Below, one piece after another: positions 44,581 through 54,270 of a stretch of DNA of 64,000 nt. Every line of letters starts with the position of its first letter. Position 1 is the stretch's first letter. The position numbers were made by a program, and so were the translations under genes. The notes beneath the pieces were generated by a model. The model worked only from the letters and a program-made list of their open reading frames with translations. It was not told the DNA's origin and did no database searches. Source of the stretch: Microlunatus phosphovorus NM-1 (lineage in GTDB: Bacteria; Actinomycetota; Actinomycetes; Propionibacteriales; Propionibacteriaceae); the NCBI RefSeq assembly GCF_000270245.1, contig NC_015635.1, positions 496,001 through 560,000 on the forward strand, written 5' to 3'.

Positions 44581-45453
44581 TCAGGGCCGCTCAGGTCCGG
44601 GAAAGACCAACTCGATGTTGTCGATCAGCCGGGTGGTGCCGACCCGAGCGGCGACCACGGCGAGTCCGGGCCCCGTGTAGTCGTCGGGCAGCGGCGCCAT
44701 CGTCGTGCCGTTCACGACGCTGATGTAGTCCACCTCGATCTCGCCGGCATCGACCGCGACCGTCAGCAGACGTGATGCCGCCGCCAATGCAGCAGCCGGA
44801 GCGGGCTCCTGCGCCGCGGCCCGAAGCGAGGCACTCAGCACCAGAGCAGAGGCGCGTTCGGCCGGGCTGAGGAACCGGTTCCTGCTCGACATGGCGAGCC
44901 CGTCCTCCTCGCGTACGATCGGCGCCCCGACGATGTCGACGTCGACATTGAGATCACGCACCATCCGCCGGATGCAGGCCAGCTGCTGGGCGTCCTTGCG
45001 GCCGAAGATCGCCACACTGGGTCGGACGATGTTGAGGAGTTTCAGCACCACGGTCAGCACGCCGTCGAAATGGCCCGGTCGGAACGCACCCTCCAGCACC
45101 TCGCCGATCGCTCCGGCCTTGACGCTGACCTGACGCCCCGCCGGATAGATCTCCGCGACGGTCGGCGTGAAGACCAGGTCGACGCCGGCCTTCTTGGCCT
45201 TCTTCAGGTCACGCTCCAGCGTTCGCGGATATTTCGCGTAGTCCTCGTTGGGTCCGAACTGCAACGGATTCACGAAGATGCTCATGATCACCACATCGGC
45301 GATCCCGCGGGCCAGCCGGACGAGAGACAGATGCCCGTCGTGCAGCGCGCCCATGGTCGGCACGTACGCGATCACGGGCGGGGTGGCGCCGGCCATCAGC
45401 TCTGATCGAGCCAGTTCCAACTCGGAGATGCTGGCCGCGACCTTCACGACCAT
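44581..45453 (-). CDS. panC: Pantothenate synthetase
   Basis: Condenses pantoate and beta-alanine with ATP, the last step of pantothenate (vitamin B5) synthesis. The 290 residues fit the family length. The HxGH nucleotidyl-transferase motif appears as [14 protein letters not shown] near residue 34, [19 protein letters not shown] near 60 and the KMSKS-equivalent MSSRNRFLS near 187. It overlaps panB by ten bases, so the two steps are translationally coupled. panD is not in the window. Confidence 0.97.
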   Translation of the reverse strand: MVVKVAASISELELARSELMAGATPPVIAYVPTMGALHDGHLSLVRLARGIADVVIMSIFVNPLQFGPNEDYAKYPRTLERDLKKAKKAGVDLVFTPTVAEIYPAGRQVSVKAGAIGEVLEGAFRPGHFDGVLTVVLKLLNIVRPSVAIFGRKDAQQLACIRRMVRDLNVDVDIVGAPIVREEDGLAMSSRNRFLSPAERASALVLSASLRAAAQEPAPAAALAAASRLLTVAVDAGEIEVDYISVVNGTTMAPLPDDYTGPGLAVVAARVGTTRLIDNIELVFPGPERP

Positions 45454-46283
45454 CCTCCGGTGAAGGCATGCTCCTCGCTCGGGAAGGATCCGTCACGCAC
45501 GTCGGTGACGTAGTGCTCGACTGCTTCGCTGATCACGCTGTCCAGGTTGGCGTACCGCTTGACGAAGCGAGGCAGCTTTCCCGTCCGCAGCCCGAGCATG
45601 TCCTGCCAGACGAGCACCTGCGCGTCGCAGTCCGGGCCGGCGCCGATCCCGACGGTCGGGATGGGGATCTCGGCGGTCACCCGCTTGGCCACGTCGACGG
45701 GCACCATCTCCAAGACGACGGCGAACGCGCCCGCCTCGGCGACCGCGTGGGCGTCGGCGAGAACCCGGTCGGCGGCATCGCCGCCCCGGCCCTGGACGCG
45801 GTAGCCGCCGAGGGCATGCTCACTCTGCGGCGTGAAACCGATATGTCCCATCACCGGGATGCCTGCGCTGACCACCTTGCGAATCTGCTCGACGACACGC
45901 ACGCCGCCCTCGAGCTTGACCGCGTGCGCACCGGTCTCCTTCATGAACCGGATCGCGGTCCCCAACGCCTGGTCGGGGCCCCTCTCGTACGAACCGAACG
46001 GCAGGTCGGCCACCACCAGCGCCCGGTTGGTGCTCCGGACCACCGCGCGGGCGAGAGGGATCAGTTCATCGACCGTGATCGGCAGGGTGGAGTCGTAGCC
46101 GTAGACGGTGTTGGCGGCGGAGTCACCGACCAGCAGCGCCCAGACACCGGCCTGCTCGAACAGGGCCGCGGTGTAGGTGTCATAGCTGGTCAGCATCGCC
46201 CAACGCTCATGACGCTGCTTGGCCTGCTGGAGGTCGGGGATCCTGATCCGGCGAGCGGGTACGTCTGCGGTCGTCCGCGACAC
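45444..46283 (-). CDS. panB: Ketopantoate hydroxymethyltransferase
   Basis: Transfers a hydroxymethyl group from 5,10-methylene-THF to alpha-ketoisovalerate. A 279-residue TIM-barrel with the expected motifs: [33 protein letters not shown] in pieces (Mg ligands near residues 33-60), AVKLEGG near 123, [10 protein letters not shown] near 148 and [17 protein letters not shown] near 207. GTG 46283 is chosen because GGAGG lies nine bases upstream. The 268-bp gap beyond (46284-46551) shows no convincing gene or riboswitch. Confidence 0.97.
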   Translation of the reverse strand: MSRTTADVPARRIRIPDLQQAKQRHERWAMLTSYDTYTAALFEQAGVWALLVGDSAANTVYGYDSTLPITVDELIPLARAVVRSTNRALVVADLPFGSYERGPDQALGTAIRFMKETGAHAVKLEGGVRVVEQIRKVVSAGIPVMGHIGFTPQSEHALGGYRVQGRGGDAADRVLADAHAVAEAGAFAVVLEMVPVDVAKRVTAEIPIPTVGIGAGPDCDAQVLVWQDMLGLRTGKLPRFVKRYANLDSVISEAVEHYVTDVRDGSFPSEEHAFTGGWS

Positions 46284-46551
46284 GTCGCCACACCTCCTCC
46301 GTCATGGTCCGCCAGGCGGTGGACCGAATGCCAACGACGAACCTAACGCATCGGCGAGAGGGCTGATTCCAGTCCAAGCCGGGGGGGTTAGGGACCCGCT
46401 GATCAATGCGGCCCGGCTGCGCGGTGCCCAGGCACGCACCTCGCGGCGTTCTCGTCGGTCGCGATACAACCCCGGTATCACTCCCTCCTCGGCCTGGCGA
46501 GGCATGCACCTGGACACCGCTCGCTGTCGGACCCCATCAATCAGCGAATCC

Positions 46552-46959
46552 CTAGCCGATCGGGCGGGTGGTGACGATGTGCTCGATGATCGCTGTGGTG
46601 GAGACCGACGGCGTGCGCGGCAAATAGACGACCTCGCAGACGTCGGACACCCAGTCGAATCGGCCCGTCCAGTCGTCGCCCATCACCAGCACATCGGCCT
46701 CATGCTGGAGGATGTAGTCCTTTTTGAGTTCCAGGCTCTCCTCGACGAACACCTCGTCGACGACCTTGAGGTTGGACACCAGTTCAACTCGCTCGTCCTG
46801 GGAGAAGACCGGATTGCGGCCCTTCTTGGAAAAGTTCAGAGCGTCGGAGGAGACCCCGACCACCAACCGGTCACCGTACGCTGCAGCGCGGTTCAGGACC
46901 CGGACATGGCCGACGTGCAGCACGTCGAAAGTGCCGAACGTGATCACGGTCTTGGCCAT
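46552..46959 (-). CDS. Glycerol-3-phosphate cytidylyltransferase-like protein
   Basis: A 135-residue cytidylyltransferase of the TagD/TarD kind. FGTFDVLHVGHVRVLNRA carries the HxGH motif near residue 15, and RTPSVSTTAI near 117 is the RTxGISTT equivalent. It makes CDP-glycerol or a related CDP-alcohol for wall polymers or lipid headgroups. It stands alone here, facing away from the divergent PatB-like gene. The exact substrate is uncertain. Confidence 0.85.
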   Translation of the reverse strand: MAKTVITFGTFDVLHVGHVRVLNRAAAYGDRLVVGVSSDALNFSKKGRNPVFSQDERVELVSNLKVVDEVFVEESLELKKDYILQHEADVLVMGDDWTGRFDWVSDVCEVVYLPRTPSVSTTAIIEHIVTTRPIG

Positions 46960-47043
46960 GGTGCATTTCCTCCGGGGCAGTCTCTCCAGGCGGGCCGATC
47001 ACCCGTCTGCTCGGGTCACCTTAGTCGACAGGAGAATGTCGGC

Positions 47044-48237
47044 GTGGACAATCCCTTCGCGCGCTACACCTTCGCCGATCTGGTCGGTCGTCGGACCCTG
47101 AAGTGGCAGGCGTATCCGTCCGGCGTGATCCCGATGTGGGTGGCCGAGATGGACACCGATCTGGCCGAACCGGTACGCGAGGCGGTGATCGACGCCGTGC
47201 GCCGGGGAGAGGTGGGCTATCCCAGCGGACGGGCCTATCCCGAGGCACTGGCCGGCTTCGCCGCCGAGCTGTGGGACTGGCCGATCGATCCGGACACCTT
47301 GCGGCACACCACGGATGTGATCACGGGAATGGCGCATGTCGCCGAGCTCGTCACCCCAGCAGACGGTGTGCTCGTCATCACCACGCCGATCTATCCGCCG
47401 TTCCTGTCTCTGCCCGTGCTCACCAAGCGGGCCGTTCAGTATGTGTCGCAGACCGAAGCGGGGCGCCTCGACCTCGAGGCACTGGCGGCCACGTTTGCGG
47501 CGATCAGAGCGGAGGGACTCCAGCCCACCCTGCTGCTGTGCAATCCGTACAACCCCACCGGCGTGGCGCACACCCGTGCGGAGCTGACCGCACTCGCGAC
47601 GCTGGCGGGAGAGTACGGCGCCCGCGTCGTCTCCGACGAGATCCACGCCCCGATCGTCCATCCGGGTGTGGTGTTCACGCCGTATCTGTCGGTGCCCGGA
47701 GCCGAACGCGCGTACGCCGTCCACTCGGCATCCAAGGCGTTCAATCTGCCCGGGCTCAAGGCGGCCCTGATCGTGCCCGGTGCGGAGGCGATCGCCGAGC
47801 TGACCGAGGGACTGCCGCCGGTGGTCGACATGAGCGCCAGCTCGATGGGCATCCTTGCCCACGCGGTCGCGCTGAGCGAGGGACGGAGCTGGCTGACCGA
47901 GCACCTCAACGGGCTGGCGGCCAACCGGGCCCTACTTGCCGACCTGCTCGCCGAGCAACTGCCGGCCGTACGCTGGCGCGAGCCCGAGGCGACCTATCTC
48001 GCCTGGCTGGACTGTCGAGCACTCGACTTGGGCGATGACCCGGCCGCGGTCTTTCTCGAGCGGAGCCAGGTTGGGCTCAGCAGCGGCCTGGCGTTCGGTC
48101 CGGATGGCGAGGGCCATGTGCGACTGAACTTCGCCACCGCGCCGAGCACGCTGACCGAGGTCGTGACCCGAATGCGCTCCGTCGCGAGCGGCCGTGAGGC
48201 GGAGCGAGTCCTGGGAGCGCAGCCGAATAGCGAGTGA
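47044..48237 (+). CDS. PatB/MalY-type C-S lyase (PLP)
   Basis: A 397-residue fold-type I PLP enzyme of the MalY/PatB branch, which cleaves cystathionine or other cysteine S-conjugates. Motifs are IPMWVAEMDTDLAEPV near residue 28, LLLCNPYNPTGVAHTR near 167, and the PLP Lys in HSASKAFNLPGLKAAL near 227. GTG 47044 has GGAG at good spacing, and the homologous N-terminus (NPFARYTFADLVGRRTLKW) begins right there. Confidence 0.92.
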   Translation: MDNPFARYTFADLVGRRTLKWQAYPSGVIPMWVAEMDTDLAEPVREAVIDAVRRGEVGYPSGRAYPEALAGFAAELWDWPIDPDTLRHTTDVITGMAHVAELVTPADGVLVITTPIYPPFLSLPVLTKRAVQYVSQTEAGRLDLEALAATFAAIRAEGLQPTLLLCNPYNPTGVAHTRAELTALATLAGEYGARVVSDEIHAPIVHPGVVFTPYLSVPGAERAYAVHSASKAFNLPGLKAALIVPGAEAIAELTEGLPPVVDMSASSMGILAHAVALSEGRSWLTEHLNGLAANRALLADLLAEQLPAVRWREPEATYLAWLDCRALDLGDDPAAVFLERSQVGLSSGLAFGPDGEGHVRLNFATAPSTLTEVVTRMRSVASGREAERVLGAQPNSE

Positions 48238-48290
48238 CGAAGGCACAGTGAGCGACGACAACACAGAGTGACGACCAATAGGGTTACGTC

Positions 48291-49439
48291 ATGGTGAACG
48301 CGTCCACACGACGACGAGTGGCGATCCTCGGTGCCGGCATGATCGGGGAGGTCCATCGTCGAGCTGCCCTGCTGGCCGGTGCGGAGATCGTCGGGGTCAT
48401 GGCTTCGACTCCCGAGCGGTCGGCCGCGGTGGCGACGGCCTGGGGCGTCGAGCAGGCGTACGGCAGCATCGACGACGTGCTGGCCAGCGATGTGGAGATC
48501 GCCCACATCTGCACCCCGAACTCCTCCCATGTGCCGTACGCGACCGCGCTGATGGAGTCCGGCAAGCATGTGCTGTGCGAGAAGCCGCTCGGAGTGGGTC
48601 TGGCCGATGCGCGCCATGCGGCCGAGGTCGCAGAGCGCACCGGCATGGTGAACACGATGCCGTTCGCCTATCGCTTCCATCCGATGGTCCGCGAGCTGCG
48701 GGCTCGGGTGCAGAGCGCGGAGTTCGGTGCGGTCAACCTGATGCACGGTAGCTACCTGCAGGACTGGTTGCTCAACCCGCGGGCCACGTCCTGGCGCGTC
48801 GATCCTGCGGCCGGTGGGCCGTCCAGGGCGTTCGGCGACATCGGCTCGCACTGGTGCGACCTGGTCGAGTGGGTGACCGGTGATCGGATCGCCGAACTGG
48901 TGTCGACGACCTCGATCACGGTCAAGCAACGGCCGGCGGCGACCGCAGCGAGTTTTTCCGCGGTGGCCAGCGATGCTCCGCTGATCGATGTGACCACCGA
49001 GGACTCCGCGCTGATCATGTTCCGGACCGCCAAGGACGTGGCCGGCTCCGCGGTGATCAGCCAGTTGAGCGCCGGCCGCAAGAACCGGCTGTGGATCGAG
49101 GTCGACGGTATGCACCAGAGTGCGGTGTTCGATCAGGAGCAGCCGGAGCGGCTGTGGATCGGAGAGGACACGGCCTCCCACCTCCTGGTCCGCGATCCCA
49201 ATCAGGGGAGCGCTGAGCAACGGCGGCTGGCGACGCTGCCGGCTGGCCACGCGCAGGGGTATGCCCAGTGTTTCGAAGCCTACGTCGCGGACTCCTATGC
49301 CGCCGTGGACGCGTACCAGGGCCGAGGAGAGGTGCCGGACGGGCTGCCGACGTTCACCGACGGTGCCCGAGCCGCAGCGATCTGTGACGCGATGCTACGG
49401 TCGGCAGTCAGCCGCACCTGGGTCACTGTGGAGGGCTGA
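48291..49439 (+). CDS. Gfo/Idh/MocA family NAD(P) oxidoreductase
   Basis: A 382-residue sugar-dehydrogenase-type protein. The dinucleotide motif AILGAGMIGEVHRRAAL is at the N-terminus, HVLCEKPLGVGLADARHA near residue 85 holds the EKP lysine, and the C-terminal alpha/beta domain includes GDIGSHWCDLVEWVTGD. One base separates it from the phosphotransferase-like gene, so they are co-transcribed. The substrate is unknown; an antibiotic-related sugar is only a guess. Confidence 0.9.
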   Translation: MVNASTRRRVAILGAGMIGEVHRRAALLAGAEIVGVMASTPERSAAVATAWGVEQAYGSIDDVLASDVEIAHICTPNSSHVPYATALMESGKHVLCEKPLGVGLADARHAAEVAERTGMVNTMPFAYRFHPMVRELRARVQSAEFGAVNLMHGSYLQDWLLNPRATSWRVDPAAGGPSRAFGDIGSHWCDLVEWVTGDRIAELVSTTSITVKQRPAATAASFSAVASDAPLIDVTTEDSALIMFRTAKDVAGSAVISQLSAGRKNRLWIEVDGMHQSAVFDQEQPERLWIGEDTASHLLVRDPNQGSAEQRRLATLPAGHAQGYAQCFEAYVADSYAAVDAYQGRGEVPDGLPTFTDGARAAAICDAMLRSAVSRTWVTVEG

Positions 49440-49440
49440 C

Positions 49441-52020
49441 ATGGCCGTGATGACGCATACCGACTTCATCCACCCGTTGAACGTGCCGGGTGGGGAGTTG
49501 TCGCTGCTCGGCGGCAAGGGCGAGGCCCTCGTGCGGCTGACCGAGGCCGGCTTCAACGTGCCGGACGGGTTCTGCCTGACCACCGACGCGTACACCGCCT
49601 TCGTCGCCGCGAACGGACTCGGTCCGGTCATCGCGGATCTCACCCGCACGCTCGACCCGGACGATCTGGCGGCCGTCGAGCGAGTGTCGGGGATCATCAC
49701 CACCGGTTTCGAGGCCGGCGACGTACCTTCCAGCGTGGTCAACCAGGTTCGCGGCGGCTATGCCGCGCTCGGTCATGTCCGGGTCGGGGTGCGGTCGTCG
49801 GCGACCACGGAGGACCTGCCGACCGCTTCCTTCGCGGGCCAGCAGGACAGCTTCCTCGACATCGGCGACATCGGGTCGCTGCTGCAGGCGGTACGCCGGT
49901 GCTGGGCCTCGGTCTGGTCGCCGCGGGCGCTGGTCTATCGGGCACGGCAGGGCGTCTCCAACGCCGACGTGGCAGTGGCCGTCGTCGTCCAGCGGATGAT
50001 CAACGCCCAGGTCTCCGGGGTGCTGTTCACGGTCGACCCGGTGACCGGCCTGGACAGTGCGATCACGATCAACTCCGCCTGGGGGCTCGGCCAGGCCGTG
50101 GTGGACGGGGATGTCAGCCCCGACACCTTCGTGATCGACCGACGCTCCGGCCGGCTGACCAAGCAGCGCACCGGGACCAAGGAGGTGATGGCCGTCCGGT
50201 CCGCCCGCGGCATCACCTTGGCCCGGGTGCCGCAGAATCTGCGACACCGGCCCAGTTTGTCGAAGGCGCAAGCACTTCGGCTGGCTCGCCTGGGGCGGCG
50301 GATCGAGGCTGTCTTCCAGCAGCCGGTGGATGTCGAATGGTGCCGGGTCGATTCCGAACTGCATGTGCTGCAGGCTCGGCCGGTCACCGCGGCCGGCCGG
50401 ACCGACCCCTGGAACGACAGCTACCGGGGCGACTTCCTGTGGAGCAATACCAATGTCGGCGAGGCGATCCCGGATGTGATGACCCCGGCCAGTTGGTCGA
50501 TGGTCCAGGTCTTCCTCCGCGATGCGATGGCGACCGCCTCGATCCCGCCGTACGTCGGCTATGGCCGGATCGCCGGCCACATCTACCTCAACGTCAGCGT
50601 GATGAAGACCCTCAGCGGCATCGTGGGGGTCAACGAGAAGAGTTTCCGATCCCTGACCGAGGAGGTCTTCGGTCATCTTCCCGATGATGTGGTGATCCCA
50701 CCGGTGCCCGCGTCCTGGTCGACGGTGATGCGGTCGGTGGTGCCGGTCGGGCTGCACGTGCTGTCGGAGGTCCATCGAGATGTACGCAAGCTCGACGACT
50801 ATCTGGCCGAGCATCCCGCGCTGTGCTCCCGGCGGCGCACCGAGATCGCCGAGATCACCGAGCCTGCGGCCCTGGCGAGAATGTGGCGCAAGACGCTGGA
50901 GCCGGAGTTCCACAAGGCCAGCCTGATGCTCTCGGCGGCCACCCGGAGCAGCGGTGCCTCCTTCGTCACTACGCGCAAACGACTGCAGGGCATGGTCGGT
51001 CCGATCGGCGCGAACGCGGTGACCACCGGACTCGGCGGCGAGGCCGGCCAACTCGCCAGCATGGATCTGATCAAGGGTCTGGATCTGCTCGATGCCGGGA
51101 AGATCGACGAGGCCACCTTCAACGAGCGTTACGGCCATCGCGGGCCGCACGAGTTCGAGATCTCCCAGCCCAGGTCCGGGGAGGACCCGGCCTGGTTGTC
51201 GGCGCAGCGCGGCCAGCGCACCCCCGAGGTGCAGGCCGGCGTCGAGGCTCGGCAGGAGAAGCAGGCCCAGGTGCGGGAGCTGGCCTGGATCCGACTGGGA
51301 CGCAAGTTCCCACTGCAGGCGTGGGTGGTGCGCCGACAGGTTGCTCAGTGGGGACGGATCGCCCGCAATCGCGAGCTCGCCCGAAGCGAGGTCATCCGCT
51401 ATTTCTGGGTGCTCCGGGCCTTCGCGCTCCGAGCCGGCGAGTTGACCGGCCTGGGCGACGACATCTTCTTCCTGGAACTGCCGGAGATCCTCGATGCGTT
51501 GGCCGGGGACGTGCTCGACGCCGACGAGATCAAGCTCCGCCGGAAGGTCTACGACGACTACGTGGCGCTGCCGCCGCTGCCCGGACTGATCCGGGGACGG
51601 TTCGATCCGTTCGCCTGGGCCAAGAACCCGAGCAGCCGGGTGGATCCGCGCGCGGTCAGCGCCAGCGAGAAGGCTCCGGCCGGTGGTGACGTCGCGGCCA
51701 CGGTCAGCGGCTTCCCCGGTTCGGCCGGCATCGTCGAGGGCACCGCGCGGGTGATCATCTCGGCGGCCGAGGGCGCCCGGTTGAAGCCTGGCGACATCCT
51801 GGTCACCAATGTCACGAACGTGGGCTGGACGCCGCTGTTCCCGCGAGCGGCTGCGGTCGTCACCAATGTCGGCGCCCCGCTCTCGCACGCGGCGATCGTG
51901 GCTCGCGAGCTCGGCATCCCGGCGGTGGTCGGTTGCGGCAACGCGACCGAGGTGATCGCCGATGGTGATCGGGTCCGGGTCGACGGCTCCACCGGCCGGG
52001 TCTCGGTGCTGCGATCCTGA
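49441..52020 (+). CDS. Second PEP synthase/rifampin phosphotransferase-like enzyme
   Basis: An 859-residue RPH-type protein, close to the length of authentic rifampin phosphotransferases (about 865). The ATP-grasp domain shows LLGGKGEALVRLTEAG, SSATTEDLPTASFAGQQDS near residue 120 and VDVEWCRV near 296. The middle domain holds YGHRGPHEFEISQPRSGEDP near residue 560, a landmark of RPH substrate domains. The phospho-His domain shows GAPLSHAAIVARELGIP near the C-terminus. It could inactivate a rifamycin or another hydroxylated compound. It is co-transcribed with the Gfo/Idh/MocA gene and is paralogous to the gene at 14358. Confidence 0.85.
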   Translation: MAVMTHTDFIHPLNVPGGELSLLGGKGEALVRLTEAGFNVPDGFCLTTDAYTAFVAANGLGPVIADLTRTLDPDDLAAVERVSGIITTGFEAGDVPSSVVNQVRGGYAALGHVRVGVRSSATTEDLPTASFAGQQDSFLDIGDIGSLLQAVRRCWASVWSPRALVYRARQGVSNADVAVAVVVQRMINAQVSGVLFTVDPVTGLDSAITINSAWGLGQAVVDGDVSPDTFVIDRRSGRLTKQRTGTKEVMAVRSARGITLARVPQNLRHRPSLSKAQALRLARLGRRIEAVFQQPVDVEWCRVDSELHVLQARPVTAAGRTDPWNDSYRGDFLWSNTNVGEAIPDVMTPASWSMVQVFLRDAMATASIPPYVGYGRIAGHIYLNVSVMKTLSGIVGVNEKSFRSLTEEVFGHLPDDVVIPPVPASWSTVMRSVVPVGLHVLSEVHRDVRKLDDYLAEHPALCSRRRTEIAEITEPAALARMWRKTLEPEFHKASLMLSAATRSSGASFVTTRKRLQGMVGPIGANAVTTGLGGEAGQLASMDLIKGLDLLDAGKIDEATFNERYGHRGPHEFEISQPRSGEDPAWLSAQRGQRTPEVQAGVEARQEKQAQVRELAWIRLGRKFPLQAWVVRRQVAQWGRIARNRELARSEVIRYFWVLRAFALRAGELTGLGDDIFFLELPEILDALAGDVLDADEIKLRRKVYDDYVALPPLPGLIRGRFDPFAWAKNPSSRVDPRAVSASEKAPAGGDVAATVSGFPGSAGIVEGTARVIISAAEGARLKPGDILVTNVTNVGWTPLFPRAAAVVTNVGAPLSHAAIVARELGIPAVVGCGNATEVIADGDRVRVDGSTGRVSVLRS

Positions 52021-52057
52021 GCGATGCTGCATTGATTCCTCCCACCACCCCGCTGCC

Positions 52058-52657
52058 TTGAATTCCTCCCACCACCCACCCCGGGATCGGCTGCTGGGCC
52101 CTGTCGAGCTGGTCGCGCCGACCATTCTCGGGGCGACGCTGTCGCACGCCGGGGTGACCGTGCGGATCACCGAGGTCGAGGCGTATGCGGGGGAGCGGGA
52201 CCCCGCCTCGCATGCTTATCGAGGCGAGACCGCGCGAAACGCGGTGATGTTCGGTCCGCCGGGGCATCTGTATGTCTACTTCACCTACGGCATGCATCAC
52301 GCCTGCAATGTGGTCTGCGGGCCGGCCGGCGTCGGCACCGGAGCGTTGGTCCGTGCCGGCGAGGTGGTCGATGGCTGTGAGTTGGCTCGGGATCGGCGCG
52401 GTGCGCGGGTCCGGGAACGCGATCTGGCCCGTGGACCGGGCCGGCTGGCCCAGGCGTTGGGCATCACGCTGGCCGACGGCGGTGCCGATCTGTTCGCGGA
52501 CGGTCCCGCACGGCTGGTGCTGGACGCCTATCCCCCGGAGTTCGTTGCAACAGGCCCGCGGGTCGGGGTCAGCCTGGCCGCCGATGTGCCCTGGCGGTTC
52601 TGGATCGCCGGCGATCCGTACGTCTCGGACTACAAGCGCAGCCCGCGCGCGCCTTGA
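52058..52657 (+). CDS. 3-methyladenine DNA glycosylase (AAG/MPG type)
   Basis: Excises alkylated purines. About 199 residues match the family core: LLGPVELVAPTILGATLSH, TEVEAYAGERDPASHAYRG with the catalytic Glu, and AVMFGPPGHLYVYFTYGMHH (residues about 30-80). Later VSLAADVPWRFWIAGDPYVS closes the fold. The start is uncertain. TTG 52058 is chosen because the family begins just after it; there is no clear ATG or GTG. Two 16-bp direct repeats (ATTCCTCCCACCACCC at 52035 and 52062) straddle the proposed start. Confidence 0.85.
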   Translation: MNSSHHPPRDRLLGPVELVAPTILGATLSHAGVTVRITEVEAYAGERDPASHAYRGETARNAVMFGPPGHLYVYFTYGMHHACNVVCGPAGVGTGALVRAGEVVDGCELARDRRGARVRERDLARGPGRLAQALGITLADGGADLFADGPARLVLDAYPPEFVATGPRVGVSLAADVPWRFWIAGDPYVSDYKRSPRAP

Positions 52658-52669
52658 GGCGGGCTCGGC

Positions 52670-52748
52670 GTGCGGAATATGTGCACCGACTGGGCTCAAA
52701 CGGGTCCGACACGCCAATAGGCCGGCCGGTCGGGGCGAGTTTGCCGCA
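52670..52748. repeat. Palindromic intergenic element, family 2, copy B (79 bp)
   Basis: Begins GTGCGGAATATGTGCACCGA and ends CGGGGCGAGTTTGCCGCA, matching the layout and exact 79-bp length of the element at 7453-7531. It again lies between convergent genes (DNA glycosylase and flavoprotein). Confidence 0.65.
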
Positions 52749-52752
52749 GAGT

Positions 52753-54111
52753 TCATTCCAGCGGCTTCAGGGAGCCCAGGATTGACGGTAGGAACTCGGC
52801 GACCGTCGGGTGGATCGGCAAGGCGTCGCGCAGGATCGGGTAGCTGATCCCGGCCTGCAGCGCGAGTCCGACGATCTGGACGACGTCGTCGGCCTGCATC
52901 CCGAGGATGGTGGCGCCCAGGATTTCCTCGGTGTCGGCGTCCACCAGGATCCGCATCAGACCGGCGGTCTCGCCCTCCAGGCGGGCCCGGCTGACCGCGG
53001 ACATCGGCGTCTCAGCGACCAGCACCTGGCGGCCTGAGGCTCCGGCTTCGGCGTTGGTCATCCCGACCCGGCCGAGCGGCGGGTCGGTGAACATCGCGTA
53101 CGTGGTCACCCGCCCGGTCACCGTGCGCGGCGGAGTCAGCAGGATCTGGCTGTCCTGGTAGGCGGTGTGGGTGAACGCGCCGTGACCGTTCACGTCGCCC
53201 AGAGCCCAGATGCCGGGCAGCGAGGTCTCGTAGCGAGGTCCGATCCGGACGAATCCGCGCTCGTCGGTGGCCAGGCCGTGGTCCGGTCCCAGCAGATCGA
53301 GGTTCGAGGTCCGGCCGGTGGCCACCAGCAGGTGCGATCCGATGACCGGCTCGCCGCCGTCGTCGGTCTCGACGCGGATGCCGTCGCCGTCTGGTCCGAC
53401 CCGGGTCGGTCGGGTGTTGCGGATGACCACGCCCTCGCCGGTGAGGATGTCGTGCAGCGCCTGCGCGACGTCGGGATCCTCGCGGGCGGCGATGCCGCTG
53501 CCGGCCAGGATCGTGACCTCGGAGCCGAACCGGCGGAACATCTGGCCGAATTCCAGCCCGATGTAGCCCCCGCCGACGATCACCAGGTGGCGCGGGAGCG
53601 CAGTCAGCCGGAGTAGTTCGACCTCGGTCAGGTACTGCACTGTGTCCAGGCCTGGGATCGCCGGGATGGCAGCCCGGCCGCCGAGATCGAGATAGATCCG
53701 GCCGGAGGCGTGCGTCTGATCGCCGACCGTGACCCGATGCTCCCGACCGGTGGGATCGCCGATCAGGGTGGCGGTTCGAGTATCCAACTCGAGCCCGTCG
53801 ATGCTCAGCAGCCAGCTGTGCAGGCCGTCGCGCATGTCGTCGATCAGCGTGTGCACCCGCTGGATCGCGGCCGGGAAGTCGACCTCGACCTGGCCGGTGT
53901 AGACGCCGTACTCGGTTGCTCGCCGTGCCTGATGGGCGACCACAGCGCTGGCTCGCAGCGCTTTGGTCGGCCGACACCCGTGGTTCAGGCAGGTGCCTCC
54001 GACGCGATCCATCTCCACCAGCAGCACGTGGTCGCCCTCGGCCGCCAGGGCCGCCGCCACACTCGGTCCTGCTTGCCCGGCTCCGATCACGATCGCGTCG
54101 TAGTGACTCAT
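52753..54111 (-). CDS. FAD disulfide-oxidoreductase family protein (mercuric reductase-like)
   Basis: A 452-residue class I pyridine-nucleotide disulfide oxidoreductase. The FAD motif is AIVIGAGQAGPSVAAALA, the redox-active pair is in GGTCLNHGCRPTKAL (Cys-x4-Cys near residue 41), the NAD(P) motif is LVIVGGGYIGLEFGQMF near 175, and the C-terminal dimer motif HPTVAEFLPSIL replaces the usual HAHPTxxE catalytic His-Glu. It resembles the mercuric/dihydrolipoyl reductase-like group of unknown substrate. No metal-ion resistance genes flank it. Confidence 0.88.
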   Translation of the reverse strand: MSHYDAIVIGAGQAGPSVAAALAAEGDHVLLVEMDRVGGTCLNHGCRPTKALRASAVVAHQARRATEYGVYTGQVEVDFPAAIQRVHTLIDDMRDGLHSWLLSIDGLELDTRTATLIGDPTGREHRVTVGDQTHASGRIYLDLGGRAAIPAIPGLDTVQYLTEVELLRLTALPRHLVIVGGGYIGLEFGQMFRRFGSEVTILAGSGIAAREDPDVAQALHDILTGEGVVIRNTRPTRVGPDGDGIRVETDDGGEPVIGSHLLVATGRTSNLDLLGPDHGLATDERGFVRIGPRYETSLPGIWALGDVNGHGAFTHTAYQDSQILLTPPRTVTGRVTTYAMFTDPPLGRVGMTNAEAGASGRQVLVAETPMSAVSRARLEGETAGLMRILVDADTEEILGATILGMQADDVVQIVGLALQAGISYPILRDALPIHPTVAEFLPSILGSLKPLE

Positions 54112-54270
54112 GGAGTCCTCCCCATCGGTATTTCCTCGCCGCCCAAGATAGTGCTCACCGGCACTAGCAGCGGCCTGTGACGTACGTCTCTGGATTTGGG
54201 TACCGCCGGTGACCTGTGCTTCGCTTACCCGTCGTTTGATAACGAAATGGTCTCGGAAAGGACCCTAGCT

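Noticed and set aside
46302-46517. Short open frame of 71 codons in the gap between panB and the cytidylyltransferase gene
   Set aside because: Basic, low-complexity product with no ribosome-binding site or recognisable domain. I treat the 268-bp gap as non-coding.
49423-52170. A 915-codon open frame opposite the RPH-like gene
   Set aside because: Shadow of high-GC codon bias: it runs antisense to a gene with clear family motifs, has no recognisable domains and is rich in Arg, His, Asp and Gly. The same applies to long antisense frames around 25189-27366, 28119-30413 and 14856-15869.
54112-54270. Possible ydaO/c-di-AMP riboswitch before the secreted SH3 protein
   Set aside because: Actinobacterial wall-hydrolase genes often have one, but the expected conserved core segments could not be found in this short gap.
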